From contig CM042091.1 in NCBI GenBank assembly GCA_023512835.1, forward strand, positions 38,702,107-38,766,106: DNA of 64,000 nucleotides, in the 5' to 3' direction. Position 1 is the first letter of the stretch. Each line of letters starts with the position of its first letter. Below are positions 1-11,860 of this stretch, in pieces. Source of the stretch: Taxillus chinensis. Lineage: Eukaryota > Streptophyta > Magnoliopsida > Santalales > Loranthaceae. The position numbers were made by a program, and so were the translations under genes. The notes below the pieces were generated by a model. It worked only from the letters and a program-made list of their open reading frames with translations, was not told the origin of the DNA and searched no databases.

Positions 1-1323
1 TAAAGATGTACTGAAGGCTCTTGTGATCCGAGAACACTACAAACTTCTCCCCCAAGAGGTAGTGCTGCCAACTCTTCAGGGCGAAGATGATAGCCGCCAA
101 CTCAAGGTCATGGGTAGGATAATTCTGCTCGTGAGGCTTCAACTGCCTTGATCCATAGGCTACCACACCGTGCCTCCGCATAAGCACACACCCCAAACCA
201 ACCCTGGACGCATCGCAAAATACCTCATACGGAATATCCTCCCTAGGCAACCTCAACACGGTGCGGTGGTCAAACGGGTTTTGAGAGTCTCAAACGCCCG
301 CCGGCATTTGTCCGTCCACTCAAACTTCACTCCTTTCCTAGTCAACGCCGTCATAGGAGCCGCCAAACGGGAGAACCCCTCTACAAAACGACGATAGTAC
401 CCTGCCAAGCCAAGAAAGCTATGGATCTCAAAAACATTGGTTGGCCTCGCCCACGATGCCACAGCCTCAATCTTGGCTGGGTCCACCCTAACTCCCTCAG
501 CTGACACCACATGGCCAAGAAAGTGAACCTCCTGCACCCAAAACTCACACTTGCTAAACTTAGCAAACAGCTGCTGGTCCCTCAAGGTTTGTAACACTGT
601 TGCCAAATGCTCCACATGCTCCCTCTCGGTCTTGGAATACACCAAGATATCATCAATAAACACCACCACAAACGAATCCAAGTATGGAGCAAAAACCTGG
701 TTCATCAAATGCATGAACACCGCTGGCGCATTAGTGAGCCCGAAAGGCATCACTACCCACTCATAATGCCCATACCTGCACCGAAAAGCCGTCTTAGGGA
801 TGTCCTCCTCCCCAACCCTGAGCTGGTGATACCCCAATCGTAAATCTATCTTGGAAAACCACTGGGCCCCACTCAATTGGTCAAACAGGTCATCTATCCG
901 AGGCAACGGATACTTGTTCTTCACAGTCACTAAATTCACTTCTGTAGTCGATGCAGAGACGAAGCGTGCCATCTGCCTTCTTAGCAAAGAGCACCGGAGC
1001 ACCCCAAGGTGAGGTACTCGGTCTGATATACCCCTGGCCCACCAACTCCTCGATTTGCCTCTGAAGCTCCCTCAACTCGGCTGGCCCCATATGATACGCT
1101 ACTTGGGAAATCGAACCCGTTCCCGGCACCAACTCAATGGTGAACTCCACACTCCTCTTAGGTGGCAAACTCCTCAACTCTTCAAGAAAAACATCCTGAA
1201 ATTGGTCCATAACAGCGGGCCACACCCTCTTTTCCACCTTCCCTTCCTCAGCAAAGGTCGGGGCTGCCAACCTGTGGGTAATGGCACCCCACCGGTCTAA
1301 CACCTGGGCTGGCTCGACTCGCC
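1..1323 (-). pseudogene. G1 reverse transcriptase and RNase H (broken)
   Basis: Encodes the RT that copies element RNA to cDNA in the virus-like particle, followed by the start of RNase H. The RT fingers (LRLCIDYR), palm catalytic motif VVFIDDIL and thumb ([17 protein letters not shown]) are clear. The RNase H start shows the first catalytic Asp in a CDAS motif, then DLELAA and SDHKSL before the window edge. The gene is not one open frame. A shift near 949 separates the fingers from the palm just after CIDYR, and a second near 258 cuts the frame at the RT/RNase H border. Gypsy pol of this type is normally one continuous polyprotein, so this copy is dead. Confidence 0.92.
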
Positions 1324-1825
1324 TCACGATCCCACTCCCTTGCGGGTACAAGAGATTCCTGCGGGTGACACGAAGGATACACACCGCTGGTAACGGTCGA
1401 TCTTGGCCTGGAAAGCCATAAGCCAATCCATACCCAAGATCAGGTCAAAAGTACGCAAAGGCATCACATGCAAATCGAAGCTCAGCTCCACATCACCCAT
1501 GGTTAACACACAATTGCGGCAAACGTGTCGCACCTTAATCATAATCATACCTCCCACCTGGAGACTCTACAACTAAGGGCCTCTCCGCCACAACACACGT
1601 TAACCCCAAGCCCTCAACTATAAGCACGCAAAGAATAAAAGAACGCAATGCACCCGTATCGAAAAGAACAGAAGCAAGCATGTGGGAGATCAAAAGAGTA
1701 CCTCTAACCGCCGATGGTCTTGCTCCCTCCTCTGCCGGCGAAGGTGGTAGCTCAGCCTCCTCCTGGGGTGTCGCATTTAGTGCAAACACCCTCCCTTGGC
1801 CCGTGTCACTGGTCGGCTCACTCAC
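1324..1825 (-). pseudogene. G1 aspartic protease (broken)
   Basis: Retroviral-type aspartic protease that matures the gag-pol polyprotein. It shows the catalytic triad in VLFDTGALRSF and the downstream conserved [10 protein letters not shown]. The usual residue after the triad in this family is Ser or Ala, and here it is Ala. The domain is split between two frames around 1535-1557. It lies directly between the gag zinc knuckles and the RT, as expected for this lineage. Confidence 0.85.
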
Positions 1826-1867
1826 TGGGCGGCTCCCGCCCTGACTGCCTCTAGCATCAGCCTGCTG

Positions 1868-3116
1868 TTACTCTGGTCTCCCCTGAGGTTGGGTCTGACT
1901 GGATCCTTCCTGGATGGCCTGCCACTGACGAGCTGGTCTCTCAACTGGTACACGGAAGCTAGCATCCCTCCTCACGCTGGATGCCACGCCCCCCGCTCCC
2001 CTGTTGCCACTCCTGCAAACCCGGCGCAAATGGCCCTCTCGTCCACAGTTGTTGCATCGCCAGTCCTTCTTGGAGCACTCCCCCTTGAAGTGACCCTGCT
2101 CCCCACAGCAGTGACAACCGCTAGGTAGACCCCCAGATGGACCACCCTGTCTTCGGCCGCCAAAGGTGAACCTCCCAGGGTTCACAAATGCCTGACCCCG
2201 ACTGCAAAAAGAACTGCTATCTCTCTCCTCCGCCTTGAGCCTCTTGGGCCCTGCATCTTGATCAGACCCACTCGCAACTGGCGACCCGGCGGGCCTGCCT
2301 CCCATCATCCAACTCTCTCTCGGCTATACGGGCCGTCTCCACAACCTCAGCATAGGTCCTCAAGCGTAGAATTGCCACCCTCTGCCTAAGGGTTGGGCTA
2401 AGGCCCAAAGTGAACTTGTGGGCCTTCAGGTCCTCCCTTGCCACAGTCTCAGGAGCAAACCTACTCAAGCTCCGGAACTCCCGCTCATACTCAGGTACCG
2501 TCCTGGATCCCTGCTTTAGGCTGCCGAATTCCTCCCTCTTCTGCCATCTCACTGATTTCGGGAAGAACTCATCATGGAAGAGTTGCCAGAACTCCTCCCA
2601 AAGCATGAGTTGCACCGCACGGCTCCCCGCGACACTCGTCCACCACTCCAAAGCATCCCCCTCCAGCTGCCGAATGGCCAGTCGCACCTTATCCTCCTCC
2701 CGGGGCAGGAGAAAGGAGAACACATGCTCGATCTGCCTCAACCACTGCTCAGCTACCACGGGATCACCTTACCCCTTGAATCGCGGAGGTTGTTCCTTTC
2801 GGAACCGTGTCACCACATCATCCTCTGCATGAGTCAGTACATCACCCAGCGAACTCTCACGCTCACGAGGCAGCTCCCCTACTGGTGGTGGTGGTGGTGG
2901 CACCACCTGCTATGCTGCCATCTTGCGGCGCACCTCCTCCCGAACCTCCTGCCGGATTCCCTCCCGTAGCTCTCGTACTTCCAGCCGGATGCCTTCTTGT
3001 AGCTGTGCCAGCAACAACGCATGCCCTCTAACGGACTGTCCCACACCCGGACCCTCATGGGCAGATGACTCATTAACCACTGCCCCGGACGCACGTGTCT
3101 CTCTCCTCGGCGGCAT
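1868..3116 (-). pseudogene. G1 gag with two zinc knuckles (broken)
   Basis: Structural gag. The likely start is the ATG at 3114-3116 (MPPRRETRASG), because the same start is conserved in G2. The N-terminal part is charged and helical (repeats of EGIRQEVREL type near 2940-3000). The retrotransposon gag domain follows (LEGDALEWWTSVAG, then VPEYEREFRSLSRFAP). Two CCHC knuckles, CX2CX4HX4C, lie at about 2050-2115 (CHCCGEQGHFKGEC and CNNCGREGHLRRVC) and bind nucleic acid. In-frame stops interrupt it near 2910 and near 2770. The first is TAG where G2 has a Gln codon, a C-to-T change. Confidence 0.88.
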
Positions 3117-3531
3117 TCTTACTACACGAAGTAAGAAGCACAAACGTCAAAACGAATTTATAATTTATCACGTCACTACCTCTACCCCACTGATCAATTC
3201 CACTATCACATGACATTACACACGTACATGGTATCAATCACATTTCACAGTTCGGTACGCATTGCCAAACAAATTAGAGTTGCACATTTCACATTTAACC
3301 ATGTTATCCACAATTTCCACAGTTTAGCACACATTCACAGCAAATGCAACTAGTGCCCTAATGCCAATGCATGCAAATCCTACCACAAGATTGGACTACC
3401 CTAAGTACACCTTGGAGGCTCAAGGAGGACCATGTTGATCAGGCATGTCCCTCTAGGCCCCTCCAAAGGACTTAGGATAACCAGGTCCGCCCACTACCCT
3501 AGGCCAACTAGACCATGCTCTGATACCATAC
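3117..3531 (-). other. G1 leader and tRNA-iMet primer binding site
   Basis: Non-coding leader between the 5' LTR and gag. The primer site is at 3517-3528: its minus-strand reading is TGGTATCAGAGC, complementary to the 3' end of initiator tRNA-Met, starting 3 bases from the LTR. The leader is conserved in G2 (8016-8480) and G3 (about 25620-26364). Confidence 0.9.
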
Positions 3532-4704
3532 TGTCACGCCCCGGATTTCCGACTCGGGGAAACCGGTACGTGACTCCCCATTCACCCACACGGAGGGCAA
3601 CGAGGTTGGATTACTGGATGCCACACAAGCAAGACTAACAATTACAATAAATCAAACAAGCCACATCTTTATTTAGTTTCAAACATCAAAGGTTCACAAA
3701 CCAACCATGTTCCTTACTACAATTCAATCCCTTAGTACATTTCCCCCCCTGGGGTTACATAAATTATAAAATTACATTACTGAAGTGAACAATAAAATGA
3801 AGATGGTCTTCCACCTTGGTGTATCCACCTCACGCCTGTAAGTCCCTGGAAAACAAGCAAACACAGTAGGAGGGGTGAGCAACCACAGCTCAGTAGGGAT
3901 CAAGTCTCTCCAACCCTTCCCATGCTCCTAGCGGCTACATGCATGTGCACAAGTGTAGTGACGTGGCAGTATTAATAAAATAAAGCGTTCCACACAAACG
4001 GGCGTAACCTCATCCCCAGCCACACTGGCTAACAAACCACATCTCAAGCAAGTAATTTAACCGCCTCTTCAGGCCATTGATTTAACCGCCTCTCAGGCAA
4101 AGTAATTTAACCGCATCTTCAGGCCACTGGTTTAACCGCCTCTCAGGCAAAGTAATTTAACTGCCTCTTCAGGCCATATACCACAGTCATGCACACAACA
4201 TACACCACGGTCACTCAAGCATAAAAACCAAACACTTGGTGTGCACCCATTCACAAGTGCACAAACCCAGCCATTCAGGCAAAAGAACAAACACCCAAAG
4301 ATGCATACATACACCAAATCACAAGTCCAGCCACACAGGCATATTATCAAACATGTACTAGGCATATACACACAACAATATTCACTCAGGCATTTCATCG
4401 AACATGTAACATGCATTGGCCACCCAACAACAAAATCACACCGAAATGCCATTGTAGGCCAACATCCATATAGGAGATCACACCTATATGGATTGATATA
4501 TATATATATAATAGCAGGTATAGACCGAATTCTACCTAAGAACCCTGGGACAAAGAGGGATTAGCAAGAACAGAACCCCTACCTCAAGTAAAATGCAACA
4601 ACACAGCAATATTCTGTTGCCACACCAAACGCCGTCCACCCACGAGACACCGACCACACACGCAAGATGCCCGGCAGCAACCAGGAGCTCTCCTTCCCTC
4701 CCTC

Positions 4705-4745
<41 letters not shown>

Positions 4746-5272
4746 GACGGCTGGTGGAGCAACAAACCCTAAACCTAAAACAGAGGGGCTTCTCCTCCTT
4801 ATATAGACAACACAACATCAAAACGACGTAGTTTTGATTAAGTGAATCCCAGCATCAAAACGACGTAGTTTTGATGAAACAAGCTATGACCTTCCCATAT
4901 CCATACACACCAAAATACTCACTATTTGAACTTGGTCCTTTAGGAAGAAATCATCAGCAAAACAAAAGGAAGACAACCATGCAAAAACATGCCTGCACGC
5001 GAAAAGCCCATCTCACATGCATTCTCGCGTGTAGCTCCAAATGGCCTAGAATTTTTCCACAAGCCTTAGAACAACATCAGGAAGGCTCCTATGCAAAAAT
5101 ATCACTGCACGTGAAAAGCCATTCTCACGTGCACTCCTTATTGGGCTCAAACTTTGCCTCTTGCTTGCTCATCAACATACAAGATGATTTAGCCAAAGTG
5201 TGTAGAAAGAAAAACCCCTTAAAACCCAACAATTTCCACTCAAAAGGCCACCCGCAAACACGGGTCATTACA
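3532..5272 (-). repeat. G1 5' LTR
   Basis: 1741 bp, TG...CA ends (plus strand TGTCACGCCCC to GGTCATTACA). In LTR orientation it holds G-box hairpins (around 5000-5150), two ACGT palindromes (4817-4838 and 4854-4875), a TATA box reading TATATAAGGAGG (about 4794-4806), a (GA)n tract (4701-4742), and a small minisatellite of TTAACCGCCTCTTCAGGCCA type (about 4055-4175). Confidence 0.9.
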
Positions 5273-5276
5273 TAGG

Positions 5277-6291
5277 AGCTGCCAAATGGGAGAATCCCTC
5301 TACTAAACGACGATAATACCCCACCAAGCCAAGAAAACTACGAACCTCAAAAACATTGGTTGGTCTATCCCACGATGATACAGCCTCAATCTTAGCTGGG
5401 TCCACTCTTAACCCCTTCAGCTGACACTACATGACCAAGAAAATGAACCTCCTGCATCCAAAACTCACATTTGCTAAACTTAGCAAACAACTGCTGGTCC
5501 CTCAAGGTTTGCAACACTGTTGCCAAATGCTCCACATGCTCCCTCTCCGTCTTGGAATACACCAAGATATCATCTATAAACACCACCACAAAAGAATCCA
5601 AGTACGGAGTAAAGACCTGGTTCATCAAATGCATGAACATGGCTGGTGCATTAGTGAGCCCAAAAGGCATCACTACCCACTCATAATGCCCATACCCGCA
5701 CCGAAAAGCAGTTTTGGGGATGTCCTCCTCCCTAACCCTCAATTGGTGGTACCCCGACCGCAGATCTATCTTAGAAAACCACTGGGCCCCGCTCAACTGG
5801 TCAAACAAGTCATCTATCCAAGGTAATGGATACTTATTCTTCACAGTCACCAAATTCAGCTTCCTATAGTCAATGCAAAGACGAAGCATACCATCTGCCT
5901 TCTTTGCAAAGAGCACTGGAGCACCCCAAGGTGAGGTACTCGGCCTAATATACCCCTAGTTCACCAACTCCTTTATTTGCCTCTGAAGCTCTCTCAACTC
6001 AGCTGGTCCCATACGATAAGCCACTTGGGAGATTGGACCCGTCCCCAGTACCAACTCAATGGCAAACTCCTCGCTCCTCTTAGGTGGTAAACTCCTCAAC
6101 TCCTCAGGAAAGACATCCTGAAATTGGTCAACAACTGCTGGCCACACCCTCTTCCCCATCTTTCCCTCAGCAAAAGTTAGGGCTGCCAACCTGTGGGTAA
6201 TGGCACCCCACTGGTCCAACACTGGTCCAGTCCGACTTGCCTCACAATCCCACTCCCCCTGCAGGGTGTAAGAAATCCCCGTAGGTGACAC
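5277..6291 (-). pseudogene. G2 reverse transcriptase (interrupted by G1)
   Basis: RT with fingers ([17 protein letters not shown]), palm motif [12 protein letters not shown] and start of the thumb. Unlike G1 it keeps the fingers and palm in one frame (5392-5916). A stop lies just upstream of the fingers (near 5957), where G1 reads a continuous [10 protein letters not shown] segment. The thumb is cut off at 5273 by the G1 LTR, and the last part before the cut is frame-shifted. Non-functional. Confidence 0.88.
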
Positions 6292-6327
6292 GAATGATAC
6301 ACGGCGCCGATAACAATTTATCTTGGC

Positions 6328-6699
6328 CTAGAAAGCCATAAGCCAATCCATACCCAAGATCAGGTCAAACGTCCTCAATGGCATCACATACAAATGAAAA
6401 CTAAGCTCTACATCCCTTATGGTTAACACACAGTCACGACAAACACGCCGCACCTCAATCATACCTCCCACCGGAGACTCCACAACTAAGGGTCTCTCTG
6501 CCTCAACACATACTAATCCTAATCCATTAATCACAAGCTCAGCAACAAATGAACAAGATGCACCCGTATCAAAGAGAACGGAAACAAGCGTACGAGAGAT
6601 CAAAAGGGTACCTCCAACCACCGATGGTCCTGCCCCACCCTCCGCTGGTGGAGGTGGTAGCTCAGCCTCCTCCTGGTGTGTTGCATTCAGCGTGAACAC
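6328..6699 (-). pseudogene. G2 aspartic protease domain
   Basis: Intact-looking aspartic protease segment with the triad in VLFDTGASCSFV and the conserved [10 protein letters not shown] near the C-terminus. It is open through 124 codons but joined to broken gag and RT, so it is part of a dead polyprotein. Confidence 0.85.
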
Positions 6700-6759
6700 C
6701 CTCCTTTGGCCCGTGCCACTGGTCGGCTCACCTACTGGGTGGTTCCCGCCTTGACTCCA

Positions 6760-8015
6760 TCCAGTAGTACTTTGCTACCGCTCCGGTCTCCCCTGAGGTC
6801 GGGACTGACTGGATCCTGCCTGACTAGCCTGCCACTGAGGAGCTAGTCTCTCTGCTAGTACCCGAAAACTAGCATCACTCCTCATGCTGGATGTCATGCC
6901 TCCTGCTCCCTTGTTGCTCCTGCAAACTCGGCTTAAATGGCCTTCTCGTCCACAGCTCTTGTAGTGCCAATCCTTCTTGGGACACTCCCTCTTGATGTGG
7001 CCTTGCTCCCCATAGCAATAACAACCGTTGGGGAGACCTCCTGCTAAACCTCTCTACCTGCTGCCACCAAAGGTGAACCTCCCTGGGTTCACTCATGATT
7101 GACCCCTACTGCGAAAAGAATTGCTACCTCCCTCCTCTGTCTTAAGCCTCTTGGGCCCTTAATCATGATCAAACCACCCTGTAACTGTCGACCTTGATGG
7201 GCCTGCCTCCCATCATCAAGCTCCCTCTCAGCTATACGGGCTGTCTCAATAACCTCAGCATACATCCTCAAACGCAGTATCGATACCCTCTGCCTAAGGG
7301 TTGGCCTGAGACCCAAGGTGAACTTGTGGGCCTTTAGGTCCTCCCTTGCCACAGTCTCGGGAGCAAATCTACTCAAGCTCCAAAACTCCTGCTCATACTC
7401 GGGCACTCTCTTCGACCCCTGCCTCAAGTTGTCGAATTCCTCCCTCTTTTGCCACCTCAATGACTCGTGGAAGAGCTGTAAGAACTCCTCCCATAGCATG
7501 AATTGTACTGAACGGCTTCCCGCTACACTCTACCACCACTCGAAAGCATTCCCCTCTAACTGCCGAATGGCCAGCCTCACCTTATCCTCCTCCCGGGGTA
7601 GGAGAAAGGAAAACACATGCTCGATCTACCTCAACCAATGCTCAGTTATCACTGGATCCCCCTCTCCCTTGAACCTCAGAGGTTGTTCCTTTCAGAACCT
7701 CGTCACAACATCATCCTCTGCACGGTGCATCAGTACGCCACCCAGTGAACTCTCACGCTCACGAGTTAACTCCCCTACTGGCGGTGGCAGTGGTGGTGGT
7801 GCCACCTGCTGTGCTGCCATCTCACGGCGCACTTCCTCCCCAACCTTTTGTCGGATACCCTCCCTCAGCTCTTGGACTTCCTGTCGGATGCCCTCTCGCA
7901 GCTGTGCCAACAACAGCGCATGTCCTCCAGTGGGCTGCCCCGCACCTGGTCCCTCATGGGCAGATGACTCATCAGCCACTACCCTGGACGCACGCGTCAC
8001 TCTCCTCAGTGGCAT
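6760..8015 (-). pseudogene. G2 gag (broken, zinc knuckles mutated)
   Basis: Homologous to G1 gag with the same start (MPLRRVTRASR at 8013-8015). The gag domain shows VPEYEQEFWSLSRFAP. Several stops and shifts break it. Both CCHC knuckles (about 6910-7035) have lost a Cys to Tyr: the first reads CYCYGEQGH and the second HYKSCGREGH. Cys-to-Tyr is a single G-to-A change, typical of methylcytosine decay. Confidence 0.85.
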
Positions 8016-8465
8016 TCTTACTACACGAAGTAAGGAACACAAACATCAAAACGAATTCAAATTTATCGAGTCTTACTTCCTCTACCCCATTTATCAATTC
8101 AATTATCACATAGCTTTACACACTTTGCACACATTTCAGTTCTCATTAAGTCACATTGCACAAGTAATAATTTCACAAGCACACGACTCAAGTTATCATA
8201 AAATCAGAGTTACACAGATTAAATCATGTTCTTCGTATTTGCTTATCACATGCTTTATCCCAGTTTTCCACACAATCAAACGTAGACAACAAATGCAACT
8301 AGTGCCCTAATGCCAATGCATGCAAATCCTACCACAAGACTGGACTACCCTAAGTACACCTTAGAGTCTCAAAGAGGACCATGTTGATCAGCCATGTCCC
8401 TCCAGGCTCCTCTAAAGGACTCAAGATAACTAGATCCACCCACTACCGTAGGCTAACTAGACCAT

Positions 8466-8477
8466 GCTCTGATACCA
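8466..8477 (-). other. G2 primer binding site (tRNA-iMet)
   Basis: The minus strand reads TGGTATCAGAGC, complementary to the 3' end of initiator tRNA-Met, starting 3 bases from the LTR at 8481. The leader 8016-8465 is otherwise non-coding. Confidence 0.9.
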
Positions 8478-8480
8478 TAT

Positions 8481-9729
8481 CGTCACGCCCCGGAATTCCA
8501 ACCCAAGGAAACCGGTTCGTGACTCCCCTTCACCCACCCGGTGGTGAGGGGAAAGGATTAATTCCACATGACTTTACGCACATCCACAATAATTATTCAC
8601 AAAACAAAATCTTATTAATTTCAAACCCCAATAGTTGTCCATCGGGAAAAACACAATACTTTATTAATTTAGAAATTCTTTTACAACATCTCCCCATTGG
8701 GGTTACAAAGGTTCCACAAAATAACATAACACAAATTACATTTAACAAAGCAACAAAGCAGAACTGCCTTCCACCTTAGTGTCTCCACCTAATGCCTGTA
8801 GGTCCCTGAAAGGAAAATAAAACACAGTAGGAGGGGTGAGTAACCATAGCTCAGTAGGGATTATGTCTCCTCGACCTATCCCATGTTCCTAGTATCTACA
8901 TGTCAACGTGTACAGGTGCAGTGTCGTGGTACAAGTATTTAAACAGGAATAATCAACATTTGAGAATAAGTCCACACAAACAAGCCACAGCCACATAGGC
9001 TCCATATCCACAGCCACATAGGCTCCAGTAACACAACCACACAGACTCCACATCTATAGCCACACAGGCTCACAAACACAACCACACAGGCTCACAAATA
9101 CAGTGACACAGGCTCACAAGCTCAGCCACACAGGCTCATAAACACAACCACACAATTTCACAAACACAGCCACATAGGCTCACAAGCTCAGCCACACAGG
9201 CATACAATCAAACACATAGCATACATCTCAGTTATACAGGCATATAATCAAACATATAGTATACATCTCATCCACACAAGCATAAAATCAAAAACATAGC
9301 ATGCATTTGGATTAATAATCATTATATCAAGTATATTTCCCCTCCGGGAAACCCCAAGGTTTCTCACGTGATCCTACAACGGAACGAAGCCTAACGAACC
9401 ACAGACATCCCAACGGCCTCTAAGGCCCACTGCCCCACAACGAACCCCAAGAGTTCCCATACCCCGGACTCAACGTCAGAATCAAATGAAACATGCCATT
9501 GAAGGCCAACATCCATATAGGAGATCACACCTATATGGATTTACATATATATATATATATATATATTATAACAACAACGACAATACTCTACAAATCATCC
9601 ACCACAGGGCCTAACCCCAGAATGGGTATCGGAAGAGACAAAACTCCTACCTCAAAAGGTTCGTCCTTGCTCTTGCTCCCACACTAGATGCTGTCCACCC
9701 ACGCGAATCACCATAGTAGCAACGATCAG

Positions 9730-9805
<76 letters not shown>

Positions 9806-10448
9806 ATGGCTGCGGTGGCTGATGGGAAGGAACCCTAAACCTAAAACAAAGAGACCTCCACCTCCTTATATAGACACCTCACTTATCAAAACGATGTAGC
9901 TTTGATAAGTGAAACCCAACATCAAAACGACGTAGTTTTGATAAATGAAATCCCACCATCAAAATGACATAGTTTTGATAAATGAAATCCCACCATTAAA
10001 ATGACGTAGTTTTGATAAAGGGAACATGCCACAACCTTCCCGCATCCACACAAGACAAAATACCCACAATTCAAATATGGTCCTTAAGGAAAAGATGATC
10101 AGCATAACAAAATGAAGAAGATGGTGCAAAAACATGGCTGCACGTGACAAAGGCCATAGTCATGTGCAAGCTCCAAATGCCCTAAGATTTTGCCACGAGA
10201 CTTAGAATAACTTCTGGAAGGCTCTCATGCAAAAACACCACTGCCCGTGACAAGCCATTGTCACGTGCATTATCACGTGCACCACCTAAATGTTCCCTCT
10301 TGGGCTCATCTCTTACCTCAAGCTTGCCTATCATCATACAAAGTGTTCAAGCCAATGTGTGTGGGAATAAAACTCCCTAAAACCCAACAATCGCCACCCC
10401 AAAAGGAAAAACTGTGACTAACTCCTCACATCCCAAAACACAGGTCAT

Positions 10449-10452
<4 letters not shown>
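8481..10452 (-). repeat. G2 5' LTR
   Basis: About 1972 bp. Both termini are degraded relative to G1: the left begins CGTCAC instead of TGTCAC and the right ends CATTATA instead of CATTACA. It contains four ACGT palindrome units (about 9885-10018), TATATAAGGAGG (near 9865), a long (GA)n tract (9729-9801 on the plus strand as CT), and a family-specific array of about 20-bp units of CAGCCACACAGGCTCACA type (about 8984-9220). Confidence 0.88.
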
Positions 10453-10501
<49 letters not shown>

Positions 10502-11633
10502 AGGGAGGGAGGGAAAGAGAACTCTCCTGATCATTGCTGCTGTGGTGATTCGTGTTGGTGGACGGTGTCTAGCGTGGGAGCAAGAGTGAGGAGGATCCTT
10601 CTGAGGTAGGGGTTCGGTTTTCTTCTTGTACCCATTCCAGGGTTAGGCCTTGTGGTATACTTTTGTGGATTTATGTTTCTAAATATATAAGTAAATTCAT
10701 ATAGATGTGATCTCCTATACGAATGTTGGCCTTCAATGGCAAATTATGTTTGGATATGTCATTTGAGTTTGGGGTCTAGGGATTTCGGATCCATTCTCGT
10801 GGCAGCGGACCTTGGGGTCGTTGGGGTGTGCGCTATCGTTTGTGGTTGAGTTCATTAGGATTAGTCCTGCGGTAGGGCCGCGAGGGAAAACCCCGGGGTT
10901 TTCCATGGGGGTTTGCTTGTGGACATAATATGTAGATATCATAATTATAATTCGCGTGCTGGTTGGTGAATACTTGTGTTATACTTGATGTGTTGTGATT
11001 GCGTGATATTGTGTTGTGAATGTAGAGCCTGTGTGGCTGTGAATGTGGAGCCCATGTGGCTGTGGAGCCTGTGTGGCTGTGGATGTGGAGCCTATGTGGC
11101 TGTGGTTGTACCTGCCCCCATGGCTTGTTTGTGTTGATATATTTTTAAATGTTGATTATACCTGTTTACATATCATTACCACGACACTGCACTTGTGCAC
11201 GTCCTCATGTAGATGCTAGGAGCATGGGATGGGTCGGGGAGACATGATCCCTACTGAGCTGTGGTTGCTCACCCCTCCTGTTGTGTTTTGTTTCTTTCTT
11301 TTTAGGAACCTACAGGTGTTAGGAGGAATTCCAAGGTGGAGGCCGAATGCATTGTTTTGCTGTGTTTTTATTATGTTATTTTGGGAAGAATAATGTAACC
11401 CCTATGGGGGAAAATGATGTAAAAGGTTTTCTTAAAATTAATAAAGAAGTGGTTTTTCTTATGGACATTTACTGTGGTTTGGTTTGCAGTCAATCATTGT
11501 CGATGTTTTGTATTGTCTTGTGTGAATTATTTTCTCTTGGTAAATTAGTAAATTGTTTCACCCCCTTATCCTCCGCGTGGATAAAGAGGAGTCCCGAACC
11601 GGTTTCGTCGGGTTGGAAATTCGGGACGTGACA
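10453..11633 (+). repeat. 5'-truncated Tekay-like LTR (plus strand)
   Basis: Starts inside a (GA)n tract and runs through the family's R/U5 to the terminal CGGGACGTGACA, so the U3 is missing. It is inverted relative to G2 and meets it head to head. It carries CCTGTGTGGCTGTGGATGTGGAG repeats (about 11026-11110), the reverse complement of the G2 minisatellite. It ends directly against SIRE RNase H sequence, so it is the 3' end of an element or solo LTR inserted in SIRE pol; G2 may have inserted at its GA tract. Confidence 0.8.
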
Positions 11634-11855
11634 GGTATCCAAAGGGAGTCCAACTTCTCTTTATCCGGATATTTAGATTTTGATTTTGCCGGGTGTCACA
11701 TTGACAGGAAGAGCACTAGTGGTACTTGTCACTTCCTTGGAAATAGATTGATTTCATGGTTCAAGAAGAAGTGCAATGTATCAACCTCTCTTCTTGAAGC
11801 GGAATATATAGCTGCTGGAAGTTACTACGCACAACTTCCCTAGATGCAAAGTCAA
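11634..11855 (+). pseudogene. SIRE pol: RNase H, first part
   Basis: Copia-type RNase H, which degrades RNA in the RNA-DNA hybrid. Visible motifs are the region around a first Asp (DFDFAGCHIDRKSTSGT), GNRLISWFKKK and LLEAEYIAAGSYYAQ, with the catalytic Glu in EAEY. The segment starts abruptly after the inserted LTR, so RT is not present here. A TAG at about 11841 sits where copia elements usually have Trp. The frame is then cut at 11855 by the solo LTR and resumes at 15156. Confidence 0.9.
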
Positions 11856-11860
11856 CTTAC

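Larger units (their letters stand above)
1..5272 (-). mobile_element. G1: Ty3/gypsy (Tekay/Del-like) retrotransposon, 5' two-thirds
   Basis: Read on the minus strand this is 5' LTR (3532-5272), tRNA-iMet primer site, leader, gag with two zinc knuckles, aspartic protease, reverse transcriptase and the start of RNase H. Integrase and the 3' LTR lie beyond the left window edge. The order protease-RT-RNase H marks a gypsy-type element; assignment to the Tekay/Del chromovirus group is inferred from the related pol C-termini in G3 and G4. Its LTR abuts an RT segment of G2 at 5273, and the sequence after the junction matches G1's own RT around position 353, so G1 inserted into G2's RT gene. The expected 5-bp duplication (TAGGA at 5273-5277) cannot be checked because the other end is outside. 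Confidence 0.9.
5273..10452 (-). mobile_element. G2: Ty3/gypsy (Tekay/Del-like) retrotransposon, 5' part
   Basis: Same family as G1 and same orientation: LTR 8481-10452, tRNA-iMet primer site, gag, protease and RT. It is cut at 5273 by the G1 5' LTR; the rest of its pol should lie left of the window beyond G1. It abuts a truncated plus-strand LTR at 10452/10453. Its domains carry many substitutions, so it looks older than G1, as the nesting order requires. Confidence 0.88.

Noticed and set aside
4132..4452. Cys-rich 106-residue minus-strand frame that might suggest a small secreted peptide
   Set aside because: It lies wholly in the G1 LTR and arises from its CAGCCACACAGGC-like repeats; no homologous frame is kept in other LTR copies.
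4700..4745. (CT)n tracts (also 9729-9801, 10455-10496, 30028-30056) as separate elements
   Set aside because: They occupy the same place after the TATA box in each LTR of the family, so they belong to the LTR.
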